From contig NC_135185.1 of NCBI RefSeq assembly GCF_041146795.1, forward strand, positions 23,394,529 to 23,458,528: a stretch of 64,000 nt of DNA, given 5' to 3'. Below are positions 12,913-25,404 of this stretch, piece by piece. Positions within the stretch are counted from its first letter, which is position 1; every line of letters starts with the position of its first letter. The DNA comes from Maylandia zebra. Taxonomy: Eukaryota; Chordata; Actinopteri; Cichliformes; Cichlidae. Position numbers and translations under genes: made by a program. Below the pieces are notes generated by a model. That model was not told where the DNA came from, did not search any database, and worked only from the letters and a program-made list of their open reading frames with translations.

Positions 12913-14479
12913 GATGTGGTCAGAGTGTTTTCCACGCTGGGGAATTTGTGCAGTTCTTCCTTATTTACCTTTGAGACTCAGAGAACGAAACTCTCACTCG
13001 CTGTAAAAGTGCAGCATATCAATAAAGAGTGTGGAAAAGACCGGGATTCCAGAGAGAGCAAAGTTTTAAAAGGCAAAGAAGGGAGCCAGAGAGGAAACCC
13101 TGTCAAACAGAAAAGAAAAGAGTCCTCCCTGCTATGTTTGTCCTTTACACATCTGCTCTTATTCTCTTTTATAACCCCTTCTTATCAGTTTATCCAAATG
13201 ACAATCGATCACATCTCTTTCTCTATCTCTACAGCTATAATTGTGCTGTGTCACCTATTGGGACACATAAATCAAAGGACCATGAAATGAGTATCAGTTT
13301 TTGGACTTCGAAGTCAGAGATTAAATACCTTTATATAACAATGACTGGCATATTAGTGAATCAACTGAATGAATAAAATCCATATGTCGTGATTTTAGGT
13401 AATTTTTTGTGTGTAATTTGCTTATTTTAAACCAAATAACTATTCTGAAGTTAAAATTTTACCAGTTTCTGTTCCATTATGTCATGGAAGGGGTTTGTGG
13501 ACACAATGACACATCGTGAGGATCACATTAGTGATTCACAGTAAAACTCACGTGGGTGTAAAGACACAACTAAGAAAATTATTTGCAGGTTTATAGTTTT
13601 CTAGCTTTCAGGGATGATTTCTGTGTATTTTAAATATGCTGCCCCACAATTTATAGTTGGACTAATGCTTCACTTTGTCGGAAGACGGTTCTTAACCAAT
13701 AATGATGAATGGGAGTTCCTGGTGTTGTATGTGTTTCACCCAGGTTATATAATTTTATGCTAACAACCAGCAAGTTCGCTTTTGGAGATGTTTTGAGATA
13801 TGATTAGATTGCTAAATACTTTATGAGTTGTGTCCTTTGAGATGGCTGTGCAGATAGACCCGACCCTTGGAATCAGTGCAGGATAATCAATCAAGATATC
13901 TTGATGTTTTCGAGTTGTCAGGAGTTTTCCATCAAGCAAAACATTTTAGGTTTATAATGTTATGACATGTTGTATCAAAACAGGCATAAACAGCCAGGTT
14001 ATAAATAAGGACAAACTGAATAACTAAGCAGAAAAAGATAAGAAACAGCTTCACTAGAGATCGGGACTTTTTTGATCTATGAAAAATGGAGCTAGTCCAG
14101 TTGACTGATATCTTACTTACACACACTACATATGTGTTACAACTGCTGATTTAAGGATGTTGCATTTTGGAGAGCCTGAAGGTGTATTGGGAAGGAGCTG
14201 AAAGAGCTAAGGTCTACAACTTCAACACAACTGCCTTCTTTTTTCATGTTCACCCAGTTCTCTCACTGCTGCAGCTTCTCATATTCCATATCAGTGGAAT
14301 ATGGTAGCTATTGGATCTGCAGAAAAGTGTGACAAAGAAGGTGCTTAAGAAGTACAGCCTTGGAAAGACTCACAGCTTTGGCCAGCCGCTTGAAGAGATA
14401 CACCAGAGAGATTGAAGGTGTTACAGAGTATAGCATGGTGGAAAAGGATGGAGAGAATCCCCCACTAAGCTTTTGGGTT
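12913..14479. other. intergenic, 5' flank of plb1
   Basis: AT-rich sequence upstream of plb1 exon 1. It has short chance open frames, including two overlapping ones of 115-124 codons at 12916-13376 with no recognisable domain. It must hold the plb1 promoter, but no confident TATA or known motif is seen. Nothing else is supported. Confidence 0.5.
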
Positions 14480-15110
14480 GGCATTTCTTTAGATTTTGTT
14501 TTGTATTAATTGCATGCTTTGGTGTTTGTTTGTGTTTGATGTGAGGTGTGGGCCACACCCATGTGGGAGTGGAGATTCTACTCTAGTCCAGCTGCCAGCT
14601 ATTTGGAGTTGAATACAGGGAGCAGCTGATTGGGGAGGATTGGAGCCCTTCTCTATAAAGGGGAGAGGAAACAGGAAGTAGGGGTTGTCGTTGTTTTTTT
14701 TAGTAGGACATTAGTGTAGCAGGGAAGCCTCGAAGATCCAGGATGAAGTGTGCACATTTTAATGGAAAAGATTTTTAACCTGGCCTGGTTTTGCTTTTAA
14801 AATAAACTGAGGATGTTGGAGGGAGGACTCATTCTTATTGGGATGTGAGTGGATGTGCTGGAAGGCAGGAAAACAAACACTGGACTGGAGACTCTCTGTG
14901 CCCCTGACAAGGAAACTGGACCAGTTTTGGGGAAGTTCCAGCTCCCAGGATGTGATGTGGAGACCCAGCCTCGAACGAAGTCAGGCCTGAAAAGGCTAAC
15001 AACCCTGACCGTGGTGGCTTTGGGCCTTGGATTCCTGGCCAGAGTTGTGTCTTCAGCCAGTAGTTTTACCCGGAGAAAGAACAAATAAATCTTGTGTAAC
15101 CCATTACAGT
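14480..15110 (+). repeat. LTR-like or transcript-like dispersed repeat
   Basis: A stretch with the order of elements of an LTR: GC-richer U3-like sequence, CTATAAAGG near 14652, AATAAA at about 14801 and again at about 15083, and an end resembling GTGTAACCCATTACA. I could not fix a start or a target-site duplication, and no internal retroviral-type coding sequence adjoins it. The LTR reading is therefore tentative; it could be another dispersed repeat. Confidence 0.3.
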
Positions 15111-15633
15111 GTGCGTGTGGTGGTTCGTTACTGGTCAATATTAGAGCTACTACTTTCTTGTACGGAGGCCATTTTGGGCCTTACGTAACAAAGGCATGAG
15201 AATAAACCAGCTGTTCTCCACAGAATACTAAAAGAGCATATGGGAGAAGGACACAACCCAATACTCAGTGGATGGTGGATCTGAGAGCAGACCACAGCAA
15301 CCACCCTGAACAGGGTCCAGTAGCCATCACAGTGGCAGACATCCAAGAAAGGGTCTCCAGTATGAAGAGTTGGACAGCACCAGGCGCCGACGTGGTTCAC
15401 GCCTACTGGCTGAAGAAGCTGACTGCACTCCATGAGCGTATGGGAGCACAAATGAACCAGCTGCTAATTGACGAGAGACCCCCGGAATGGGCAGCACGGT
15501 GGCACGGTGGTTAGCACTGTTGCCGCACAGCAAGAAGGTCCTGAGTTCAACTCCACCATCAGGCCGGGGTCTTTCTGTGTGGAGTTTGCATGTTCTCTCC
15601 GGGTACTCCGGCTTCCTCCAAATTGCCACTAGT

Positions 15634-16952
15634 GTCGTGTCCAAATTCATGGGCTGCATTCTCCTGAGGCCGCATTTGTAGACCGATTACGTCACAGCTA
15701 CGCGCCGAAGGCTGTCCAAATTCGTAGACCCCTCCGAATGCAGCCGACAAATGCGTGCTCCTTTTTCCGAATTTGAAGGATGGGTCGGGTGTGTCCTTCG
15801 TGGCCCACCATATCCCAGAATTCATAGCGCGGCCCAGCCAAGCTCCAGTTTCCGGCTAATGGCGGCCGCTACTAAGTTTTAAAAATTACTCTTATTAATC
15901 TTTCTGGGTCACGAAATAAACTTTTAACATATTTTCAGGCGAGAAAGTAGCTGTGTAAACATCAAATATCTGCTCGGTTTATCAAGATATCGCATCTTTG
16001 CTAAAGTGCTTCGACGTTTTCGGAGACGTCTGCTACCCACCAGCTCGATAGCTAGCCGGGAGCTCGAGGGTTACTGATGCGGCCGAGAATGGCACAACTC
16101 CCGGCACATCATTTTCAGATCACCGCGGACTTTCGCTGCTCGGGTTAAACGTTGTCAGCCGGTGATCAGCTGTGATCAGCTGATCACGGGGCCGGGGTTA
16201 AAAGAGAGACGCCACCCACCTGTTCGCCGCTCAGACATCATTCTCTTCGTGTCAGGAGCTCCGAAACTCTGCCGACGTCAGTCTCCGCCTGATTCAGCAA
16301 CCGTGATTATCCCTTCAATCCTTTTTCTCTTCCCGGCTCCGCTCGCTCTCTGTCGGTAACGACCGTTCCGAAGCCACGCATCGTGCACTGATCGTTACTA
16401 GAATAACTGCGTGCCTGCTCCAAACCCACCGCTAGCCTTCGCCGCGCTTGGGTCTAGCCAGCACGCCACACGGGCACGCCGAATTACTGTGTGTAACCCG
16501 CCCGGCCGTGACAAACGTAATATATAAGTCACTTAGACAACCTAAAAATGTTATTGTTGGGCTTTTTTCAGTGTTTTGTTTGTTCGTGAGTAAATCGGTT
16601 TGGCTGAGATTAAAGTTATTAGATTAGATAAAATAAAACTTTATTAATCCCCCGGGTGGGTTCCTCCTTGGTTTTTACACAGCTGACTAAACGTCAAACA
16701 GAAAACTGATTAAACAGAAGTGTGAGATGGCCGAGAGTTTACTCCAGTGTCCTGTTATATTTTAGACAGCAAGGAGCAGACGGCTGAGTTTATTAAACTC
16801 CACCGAGACAGCGGTGACGCTAATCAGAAGGCTAGACCGTCCAATTTCACGGCCGTTTACTTCCGGCCTACCCGATCTTCTGAGGACCCGGCCCACGTAG
16901 ACCGCGAAGGCCGGGTCCTCAGGAGAATGCAGCCCATGAATTTGGACACGAC
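15634..16952. mobile_element. non-autonomous DNA transposon with 36-bp terminal inverted repeats
   Basis: Perfect 36-bp inverted ends at 15634-15669 and 16917-16952, beginning GTCGTGTCCAAATTCATGGG. The sequence just inside the left end carries a further inverted copy of the GCATTC motif. The element splits the SINE, and both flanks carry CTAG (15629-15632 and 16953-16956), a likely 4-bp duplication with one extra T on the left. No transposase frame is visible. The GC-rich interior contains a palindromic TGATCAGCTG cluster near 16160-16190 and an antisense LINE tail. It resembles ISL2EU/IS4EU-type fish elements, but that placement is a guess. Confidence 0.75.
16616..16690 (-). repeat. antisense LINE 3' tail
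   Basis: On the minus strand this reads GGAACCCACCCGGGGGATTA, then AATAAAG and a TATCT-like repeat. This is the same tail seen on the plus strand at 44886-44949. It lies inside the 36-bp-TIR element. Confidence 0.5.
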
Positions 16953-17736
16953 CTAGGTGTGAATGTGCGAGTGAATGTGAGTGCGAATGGTTGTCTGTCC
17001 CTATGTGTTAGCCCTGCGACAGACTGGCGACCTGTCCAGGGTGTACCCTGCATCTCGCCCTATGACAGCTGGGATAGGCTCCAGCGCCCCCCATGACCCT
17101 GAAAAGGATAAGCGGAAGCGAATGGATGGATGGATGGACCCCCGGAATGGCTAACTGAAGGCGGGACAGTCCTGATGCTCAAGGACCCCCAGTACGGTCC
17201 GGTCCCATCCAAATACCGGCCAATAACCTGCCTCAGTACTACATGGAAGCTCCTGTTGGCTAAAATGAACAGGCACATGGGTCAATACGTAAGCGGGGCA
17301 CAGAAAGGAATTGTCAAGAAAACCAGAGGCGCGAAACCTAGCAGTCAGCCAAGACTGCAAGACTAGGCTGACCAACCTGTGCACTGCCTGGATTGATTAC
17401 AAGAAGGCCTATGACTCAATGCCCCACACCTGGATCCTGGAATGCCTACACCTATACAAGATCAACAGGACCCTAAGAGGCTTCATCAGGAACTGATGCA
17501 CAATCCAGCACATAACAGCAGGGTGCAAGATGCAAGCAGGCAGGGCATACATTGAACGCCATTACCAAGTGGCCGGCATAGTGTACAGAAACATCTGTGC
17601 CGAATATAGCTTGGAAGTCCCGAGGTCAAAATGGGAGACGCCCCCAAGGGTGGTGGAGAATGGCCGAGCTAAGATCCTGTGGGACTTCCAGATACAGACG
17701 GACAAAATGGTGGTGGCTAACCAACCGGACATAGTG

Positions 17737-18369
17737 TGTCACGGTTCTGGGTCCGTTGGACCCAGTATTTTGAGTTTATTGTGTTTTGATTTAAGTTTGC
17801 ATCAGGGATTGTGTTCTTGTTCTCTTGTCGTGTTATGGTGATGATTATGATGTCTATTATTAGAGTTCCATGTTTCTGTTTATCTGGGTTTAAGATGTGG
17901 GTTTAGTTTCATATGTCATTTCCTGTCTGTCTCTCGATGTCGAGCCTGCGTGTGATGTTTTATTGTGAAGGTCTGCGTCTCATGTGAGTGTGTTCAGTTT
18001 TACCTCTGTCTCATCTTACTGATTGTTCCCAGCTGTGTCCACCACCTGTGTGTAATTCCCGTGTTTCTCTGTGTGTATTTAAGTCGTGTCCTCCGTCATT
18101 GTAGTTGCTGGTCCGTCTGTGTAACCACCGTGTCTCACTCGTGTGTTCACCCTGCTGTCTACCATCGTCTGCCTCTGCTCGCCCTGCTTCATGTTCATGT
18201 TCTGGTTTCTGCGCTATAGTTTAGTTGTTTCCCAGTATAGTTTAGTTCGAGCTCCATTTGCTGTTTGTCCTTATTTTGTGCTCAATAAACCACCCTCACT
18301 TCTCCACTACTGCCTGCGTTTGGATCCTCCTTCATTTCCTCCACATGGCTCATCCCACTCACCGTGACA
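17737..18369 (+). mobile_element. solo LTR (633 bp) with 5-bp target duplication
   Basis: Begins TGTCACGGTTC and ends ACCGTGACA, giving TG...CA ends within a 9-bp imperfect inverted repeat. It is flanked on both sides by TAGTG (17732-17736 and 18370-18374). Inside are a TATTTAAG box near 18076 and AATAAA near 18283, consistent with U3-R-U5 on the plus strand. No internal region remains, so this is a solo LTR left by recombination between two LTRs. It interrupts the LINE C-terminal frame at ...NQPDIV, which resumes directly after the second TAGTG. The parent family (Gypsy or ERV) is not determined. Confidence 0.85.
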
Positions 18370-18663
18370 TAGTGGTGGTAGACAAATAGAAGAAGACAGC
18401 CATATTGATAGATGTAGCGATTCTGAGTGATAGAGACATCAGGAAGAAGGAGCACAAGAAGCCTGAGAAGTACCAAGTGCTCAGAGAAGAGCTCAAGAAG
18501 ATGTGGAGGGTGAAGGTAACAGTGGTCCCCATGGTAATAGGAGCACTAGGTGCGGCGACTCCCAAGCTAGGCAAGCGCAGTCCTAGGTACAGCTAAGATA
18601 CAGTGCATGACCCTCAACCTTCCAGGCCTCTGGTAGAGGAACCGAGCTTGAAGGATAGACTGC

Positions 18664-18991
18664 TGGGGGGCTGGGGCGACCGTGGCTCAGGGGGTTGGGA
18701 AGCGTATCTGTAACCGGAAGGTCGCCGGTTCGATCCCTGGGCTCTCTGTCCTGGTCGTTGTGTCCTTGGGCAAGACACTTCACCTACCGCCTACTGGTGG
18801 TGGCCAGAGGGGCCGATGGCGCGATATGGCAGCCTCGCTTCTGTCAGTCTGCCCCAGGGCAGCTGTGGCTACAACCGTAGCTTGCCTCCACCAGTGTGTG
18901 AATGTGAGAGTGAATGAATAGTGGCATTGTAAAGCGCTTTGGGTGCCTTGAAAAGCACTATATAAATCCAATCCATTATTATTATATTATT
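18664..18991 (+). mobile_element. tRNA-derived SINE
   Basis: The head contains box A-like TGGCTCAGGGGG and box B GGTTCGATCCC (about 18685 and 18727). The body ends AAAGCGCTTTGGGTGCCTTG and CTATATAAATCC, with a (TTA)n tail. It is inserted in the 3' end of the LINE and flanked by ACTGC (18659-18663 and 18992-18996). The tRNA-like head is part of the SINE and not a functional tRNA gene. Confidence 0.75.
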
Positions 18992-19189
18992 ACTGCCCGC
19001 AGATCAGAGTTACTGTAGTTTAGCTTTTCTTTATTTATTTGGTATATTAAAATTTTTGTTATATCCAGATATTATGTTTGTTTTTTTAAAAAAAATAAGC
19101 TTCAGTATTATTTTTTTAACGATTTTAATGAGAACGGAGCATATTTTTCAGAAGTTGAGAATAGATGTTATATGCTGACACCTGGCGGA

Positions 19190-19410
19190 AAACCCGTATG
19201 TCGCTGCTGCAGAGGGAGCTACGTCACAAACCGGATGTTGATACTAGTTTGGAGCTCAGCTCAGAGGACAGGAACAGCTGAAAAAGAAAAACAAAGCCAC
19301 GACGACGACAACGGTATAAACAGCAGATGTGCGACTGAAATTTACTTTAAAAAGTCGGTGACACCATCGCTGGGCACGACATTTTGTGTCACCAGACCGA
19401 ATTTGAAAAG
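19190..19410 (+). promoter_or_regulatory. ypel5: ypel5 promoter and noncoding first exon
   Basis: A CpG-containing stretch with a CRE-like TACGTCAC at about 19220, followed by an exon-like segment ending GAATTTGAAAAG with donor GTAGGC at 19411. The ypel5 start codon lies 1.57 kb downstream in the next exon, so this would be 5' UTR. The position relative to the coding exons and the splice donor support the call; the start site is not defined. Confidence 0.55.
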
Positions 19411-20977
19411 GTAGGCAGCCGTCATTTGGAGTTTAGTAGAATTATCTGTTTTGTGGTCGCTTGTTGACTCTGTTAGCTGAATGGCTAACCTGGCGTTAGC
19501 TTCCATTCACACGCTGGCTCGGTGCATTTTTACGAAACCAGTCGGTTAGGTTATCTAAAATCCCAATGAAAATCCTCTGAAGTATTCTCTTTAGGTAGCT
19601 GGGAAAATCTCTGCTTCGTTTGTTTTCCATTATTCATAATTGCATCGACACCATGCAAAGCCCAGCTGCCATCTACAGCCAGTATTACTCATAACAAGAC
19701 ATCCAGGAACAAGAAGTACTTCTGTGGTTGTAACGACTAAAGTGTTGAAACAGGGAGAAACTGTGCCAAGGCGACTGGAGTGCTCTTTGTTAAGATTATT
19801 TACACCTTAGTTTCCACATGTTCCACTGACAAACAAACAAAAGAAACCAAATTTTATACAAAATAATGGGAATTGATGAGCATTTTTCAGAGGGCTGGGA
19901 TGATGTGCCACTGATCCCGGTTCTTACAAAGCCTGACCTGAGATGAGAATAGAAAAGACGAATGAAAAATTAATGAAATGAAAATGTTTTTATCCTATTT
20001 ATAGGAATTTTTTAAAACATAGACGGATGTATTAAGCTTCTGTAAGCAGTTATATAAAGGACAGTATTTTTGATAATAAATTAGACAAATGGGCAAAGGC
20101 AGCTGTTTGTAATCAAAGTAACAATAAGCAAGTTGAAAAAGCCATTTGATTCTATTTTTTGTGGCTTTTTGTCTCTTTGCTCCTTCTTTTTGTTTATCTC
20201 GATTATTATTATTATTATTATTATTAAGGATTATATTTGTGTTTTAAGGGAACTGAGAAAACAGTACTTTTTCTCAGTATCAGTAGAAACATTCATGTTT
20301 TTACTGATACTCTTTCAGTGGCTGTGCTATCAATTTTACCAAAGTATTGTATTATGTGTACAATTCAAAACATAGTTAAGAATCGTAAGCTAGTGCATTC
20401 ATCTTCCCCAGTCCATATAGAGAGAACGCATAATAGATTTTTGTGATAATAACAGAAACTGTTTTTTTGTTTGTTTGTTTGTTTTTCCATAATCATGCTT
20501 AAATTATGCTTATGCCTTAATATCTCTGAGAACAACCCTCTTTTTTTATTTGGTACAATTATTTTGGATATTTCAAGTTTCTTTCTTTCTTAACTTGTAA
20601 AACAGCTATGATAAGTGAGTGACTGAGCTCAGATAGTTTTCCACATATTCCTAAACAAACAAATCTTTAAAAAACCCAAGTTTTAATGTATTTATTTTTA
20701 TTTGATGAACAGAGATTGAATGACTCCTTTATATATGTGTATTCAACTTGTATTGTTAATGATTGATTAAAAAACAATTCTGTGTTGTGGAACATGCCAG
20801 AAAAAAGTTAGACTGATATGCATTATTACTTTGGCCAGCTAAAGGGTATTATTTTATAAGGGGTCACTTTCTTCATACTGTTTACAATCAGTCCAGAATA
20901 CAGTCTTAGAATACATAGCGTACTATTTAATTTTCTCATGTTTTAGCCTTAATTTAGTCAATCCCGGTAAACAGACA

Positions 20978-21449
20978 ATGGGGCGCATCTTCTTGGACCA
21001 CATCGGCGGAACACGTCTCTTCTCTTGTGCCAACTGTGACACAATCCTGACTAATAGGTCTGAGCTAATCTCCACACGATTCACAGGAGCCACAGGCAGA
21101 GCTTTCCTCTTCAATAAGGTACAGTGAAATTAGCCATGAACACACCATCTGTGACATGTTTCTCTAAACCAAATGAAATACAGGCATTCATTAGTTATAC
21201 TTTAACTTAAACTCCTCCCTATAGGTGGTGAACCTCCAGTACAGTGAGGTGCAGGACAGAGTGATGCTCACCGGCAGACACATGGTGAGGGACGTCAGCT
21301 GCAAGAATTGCAACAGCAAGCTGGGTTGGATCTATGAGTTTGCTACTGAGGACAGTCAGCGGTACAAGGAGGGCCGGGTCATCCTGGAGAGGGCATTGGT
21401 TAGGGAGAGTGAGGGCTTTGAAGAGCATGTCCCCTCAGATAACTCCTGA
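20978..21449 (+). CDS. ypel5: yippee-like 5, zinc-binding adaptor protein (two coding exons)
   Basis: Small Yippee-domain protein linked to the CTLH/GID E3 ligase and to centrosome and cell-cycle roles in other vertebrates (known of the family). Coding exons are 20978-21118 (47 codons) and 21225-21449 (74 codons plus TGA), with donor AAG|GTACAG and acceptor CTATAG. The total is 121 aa, the family's usual length, and it appears essentially identical to mammalian YPEL5 as I recall it. Zinc ligands are visible as CANC (C17, C20) and CKNC (C73, C76). The protein begins [11 protein letters not shown] and ends HVPSDNS. The exon holding the ATG begins after TTTTAG at 20946, giving a short 5' UTR part. 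No defects seen. Confidence 0.98.
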
Positions 21450-23325
21450 GTCCTTGAAGTGGTATTAGGTTGAGTGGGAAGGCTCAGTCCTGTGCCCTCC
21501 TTTCCTTCTCCTTTGCCCCCTTTGCCTCTGTGCTGCACACCACCACCTGCAGACTTAGTGGTCAGTGAAGTTCTGGCTTCACCCTCCCACTCCCCTTCTC
21601 TCTCTGGCCAATGATCTTAGATCTTTGCTGACTAAAAGATTGGTGTGCTTGATCTATTCTTGCTGAATAGACTTCCCCAAAATACCTTTTGATTGATGTA
21701 TCACAGGGCAGTCAATTGAAACAGCTGGAAATGCTCTTAGAGAGTTCGCTAAAGCATTTAAGCACTGTCTCACACACAGTTGTCATCACTGATCCACAAG
21801 GCATGTGCCACACTTTCATGGTAATTAAAATACATTCATGATAATACGCAGATCAGTCACATTTTAAAGAATATTTGCTAGCAGTTTTATTTGTTTGTGT
21901 AACAGGAGCTAGTGGAGCTTAGTATGATCATTATCCAGGCATGGGCAAAGCGACCAGCCAGTGCTCCATACCGCTGTTAAATGAGCCGAACATACTGGTT
22001 TAGTGGTATTTGTGTTTCCGTATTGTGAATGTTGACCCAATGTATCTGTTACTGGTTGCACTGAATGCATTCAATATCATGATAGTTGATTATGTGTCAG
22101 TTACCTTTTCTTCGCTTGCAGTGTAGTGGATGTAATTGTGTTCTCATCCCACTGATACAGTGAGGACTGCACAGATTGATGTCATATTTAAGTATTCATT
22201 GTTGTGCCTGAACAGTAGTTTTCTTTAGATTAGGCTCATTATTTTAAACACATGACGTATTTCAAATGAACAGAGTAGACAACCTGTTTACTTCAGTTCC
22301 ACCTGTGTTTAGCTTACCATGGATTCTGTGCCTCTGCGTGTGAAGAGCAGCATGCCACTTTAGTGACTTGTCAGGAGCATGTTCCTTTCAGCCGTTCGCC
22401 TTCAGTGTGACACAGTGCGTCTGAAAAATGATGGAGACATTCTCTGACTGCGTGGCAGCTTAAAGGAAAGGATTTTTAGAGAATAGGTCAAATTTGAAAG
22501 TCGCTCAGTGATTGTGTGGGACAAGTGTACAGGTTTTGAAGGAATAACTAAAAACACAATGCAGTGGGCATTCATCAAACAGCATTTTCTTGAATCTAAA
22601 AATATGTTCAGTACTGTATTTGACCATCGTACATGTATTTAAACCGTTAAACATATCAATGCAAATGCTGCTGAGCTACTTTCAGGTTTGTGACACATCC
22701 TCTTTATAATCCTAGGCTTGGGGCATGTTTGGTCATAAGATGAATCGCTTCTTAGAACACAAAGCCAGGCAAGCTTTGAGTATTTATCTTCAAAGTCAAG
22801 CCCTTGCTGTTGGAGTAGGCCAGAGCCTGCATTTTATATTGTCAAACTGTAAAATAAAATAATTTACTTGACATTTGAGGTTAATTTGGGACTGGGTTGG
22901 AGCACAGCCACCCAGCCCTGATGTTACCTTGTTTATGCTTTGGGCGTTACCAGAATGGTCCAGCCTTCACTAATGACACTTAATGTTTTGCTTGTTTTTT
23001 GCAAGGTCATGCTTGACGGTGCAAGTTTTAATTTCCAGAAGACAAAAAAAAATATCCAGGACACTGAAACCACTCATGTTCCAAAGTCAGTGCAGTGTAC
23101 AGCTAGTGGCCACAATTGAATATCATCATTTTGTTGTTCACGTTTAGCATTTTATTGATAGCAATTGTTTTTACTTTATATTATCTGATTATTGTTTTAT
23201 TGATCGATTATGTTTGTTATGACATATTTTCTTGTTTGGGGGATTAATATGATACTTGTTTTCCTCTATGGCTATGGCTAGATTTTCTCTGATGTGATTT
23301 CTAAATAAAGATGTAGTACCTGGGT
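21450..23325 (+). other. ypel5: ypel5 3' UTR (probable)
   Basis: AT-rich sequence after the ypel5 stop with no coding signal. Candidate poly(A) signals are AATAAA near 22853 and at 23304-23309, so transcripts probably end near 22.88 or 23.33 kb. No mobile element is recognised here. Confidence 0.5.
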
Positions 23326-23329
23326 TTAA

Positions 23330-25400
23330 ACCTTATGACAGTATTCACTGAATATTTTAATGTATTAATGCTCTTAATAGAAGGCAGGTGTGGTTGTAGT
23401 TGCTATCAATTGGCAAAACTTTCTTACGTTAACATTTCTGAAAATGAAAGACACATTGGGACATGAAAATACCAGGATTTGGTAGGTGCCATCATGATCA
23501 AAACCTAAGCATTTCTCCGCTAGGTGGCAGCAGAATACAGAGAACCAGGTTAAAGATGTTTTCCTTGGTAGGGTGATGCTGAATCCCTTGCCTGCCTCTG
23601 ACGTAAACCTGCTTGGCAAGATCTGTAGAGCTTCACTGCAGTCTGGCAAGACATATTAGAGATGTTATTCCCTGAAGCAGATAAAAACAAATAAGAGAAC
23701 TCAAAAATGATATATATTTGATTAGATGTCTGACACTTGAAAATATTTACTTAACCGTTAGAGAAAATGTCATTTAAAAAGGAAATCAAGAATGGACCAC
23801 ATCAAAACAAGTCCCATTTTAATCCCAGCTATTCACCACTCAGTATGAATCACCCACGATGTAAAATTTGACTGCATTTGCTTTATAAATAGGAAGTGAC
23901 GACTAACTTCTGATCCACCCACTAATATTGCATCTCCGCTGTAGAGTTATTTATAGCTCAGCTCCTGTAGGAGGGCTTCTTTGTTGGTGTGTCTGTAATG
24001 GTCTGTGTCACTGTGGTGGAATCAACAACAGGTCTGCTTTTCTGCAGTCACTCCTGCAGGCACAATGCACTAAACCCAGCTCAAACAAATATTAAGTTAG
24101 CTGAACACAATATACTTTTCTGATCACGGCTATTTTCGTACCCATCGTAGTTGCTTGTTCTCCATTTTTTGATGGATGTGCGAGGCTTTATGGTTTCCAC
24201 AGCTATTTACACCCATTTAAAAGCTGGATAGAACCAGAGGCAAAAGTGAGACTCCTAGCTCCAGAGAAGTCACAGTGCTACTTTATAATTCAGTGACTTC
24301 GGCTGTGCCTAACCTCTGGATTGTCTGCTGCAGTCGTTATTGAAAAAGCTATCCGGCTAGATAAGGATAATTACACTGTCTTGATCCTATTAGCCTGCAT
24401 GCAACTAGATAGTCTAGATGTGACAATCTTTATGTAAGATGGCTGTATTTCTATTTGTACAAGTGCTCTAGGGGAGAAATTTGGGATACTGAGTTTCCTG
24501 AAAACTTTGACCCCAGATGCCTCCTACATATCCATCAAAGTACTGTTCTAATAAAAGAGTCCGACTTTTGGAAGCTAATCTAATTGAGAGAAAAAAGGTA
24601 GATGATAGCCTATGCGAATCATCCATCTTCCTTCCACCCACTGTCAAACCCATCAGGGCAATTTTGAAGTTATATTCAGATACAGACGAAGATACATTCA
24701 GATGAAGAGGTGGAAGGGTGAGGGGGTGGGGCAAGAGAAAAAGTGGGTGGATAAATGCATCTGTAATTGTCCAATGATTCATCATCTGCGGACAGCTAAT
24801 TTAGTATGTCCTCACTTTTTGTCTTTAATTCGACTGGATGTGTCTGCCCGCTCTCCCGTGCCCACAGGAGAGCAGATATGTATAATATAGAAATAAACTT
24901 TTCTTTCCAGCTCTCTCTTCACACACACAAAAGGAGTGACATCATTCTGTCACTGGGAGAAAATGGCATGCTTTCCACTGACATCACTCCACATACTGTT
25001 GCCAGGAGACAAGGGAGTCAACATTAGTTACTATGGCGACTGCACTTCACCTTCAAAGCTCCTGACCTTTTTGGTTGTCTATGGTAGACTAGAATGTGTG
25101 TGACATGTATATTTGTGACATGTATATGAGTGTTTGTGTATGCGCACAAAACACACAAGGCAGGACGGTCTTCCATCCTTAGTGTTGTGCAACATGAGCA
25201 TTCAAGGTCTTGTTGAGTCATCCACTGCAATACAGTAGTTGTTACAGGACATGCAAGATTAAAGGACTGCAGTGGAAAAAAAATGCAATGAATGAAACTG
25301 CCGATCACATGACACTGGGGCACCAAAAGCGCCGTTACTACTTAAGTTGGGAGTCAACATTTCCTAAACTTAAAAAAACAAAAGATGACGGGAGACATCA
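23330..25400. other. intergenic between convergent ypel5 and lclat1
   Basis: No gene recognised. Chance frames of up to about 105 codons at 24468-24890 occur on both strands and lack family signatures. The two genes converge here, so no promoter is expected. Confidence 0.5.
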
Positions 25401-25404
25401 GTGA

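Larger units (their letters stand above)
15491..17137 (+). mobile_element. tRNA-derived SINE-like repeat, itself interrupted
   Basis: Starts GCAGCACGGTGGCACGGTGG, with a box A-like GTGGTTAGCACTG and box B-like GAGTTCAACTCC, and ends in an (ATGG)n tail. It is flanked by a perfect 13-bp target-site duplication ACCCCCGGAATGG (15478-15490 and 17138-17150) within the LINE. The body resumes at 16953 after a 1.3-kb insertion. The same family occurs elsewhere in the window in reverse orientation (40920-41165). Confidence 0.8.
15180..19010 (+). mobile_element. R4/R2-like non-LTR retrotransposon remnant (host of later insertions)
   Basis: A decayed LINE read in pieces on the plus strand. 15272-15489 encodes reverse-transcriptase N-terminal sequence (RVSSMKSWTAPGADVVHAYW). 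17138-17496 continues with SKYRPITCLSTTWKLL and CTAWIDYKKAYDSMPHTW, including an RT-type Asp within YKKAYDSMP. 17530-17731 and 18370-18594 encode the C-terminal part (LIDVAILSDRDIRKKEHKK). The YxDD-containing middle is deleted between about 17496 and 17530. Two SINEs and one solo LTR interrupt it; joining across their target duplications restores continuity, which proves the insertion order. The clade (R4/Dong/Rex6-like versus R2) is an inference from remembered sequences. Confidence 0.75.

Noticed and set aside
12916..13376. Overlapping 115- and 124-codon frames upstream of plb1
   Set aside because: Two frames of the same A/T-rich stretch, with no family signature, no plausible splice context and low-complexity composition.
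17311..17496. Independent small gene (CTAWIDYKKAYDSMPHTW)
   Set aside because: It is a fragment of the reverse transcriptase of the interrupted LINE, continuous with flanking pieces.
18664..18740. tRNA gene suggested by box A and box B motifs
   Set aside because: The motifs belong to the head of a SINE with a SINE body, simple-repeat tail and target duplication.
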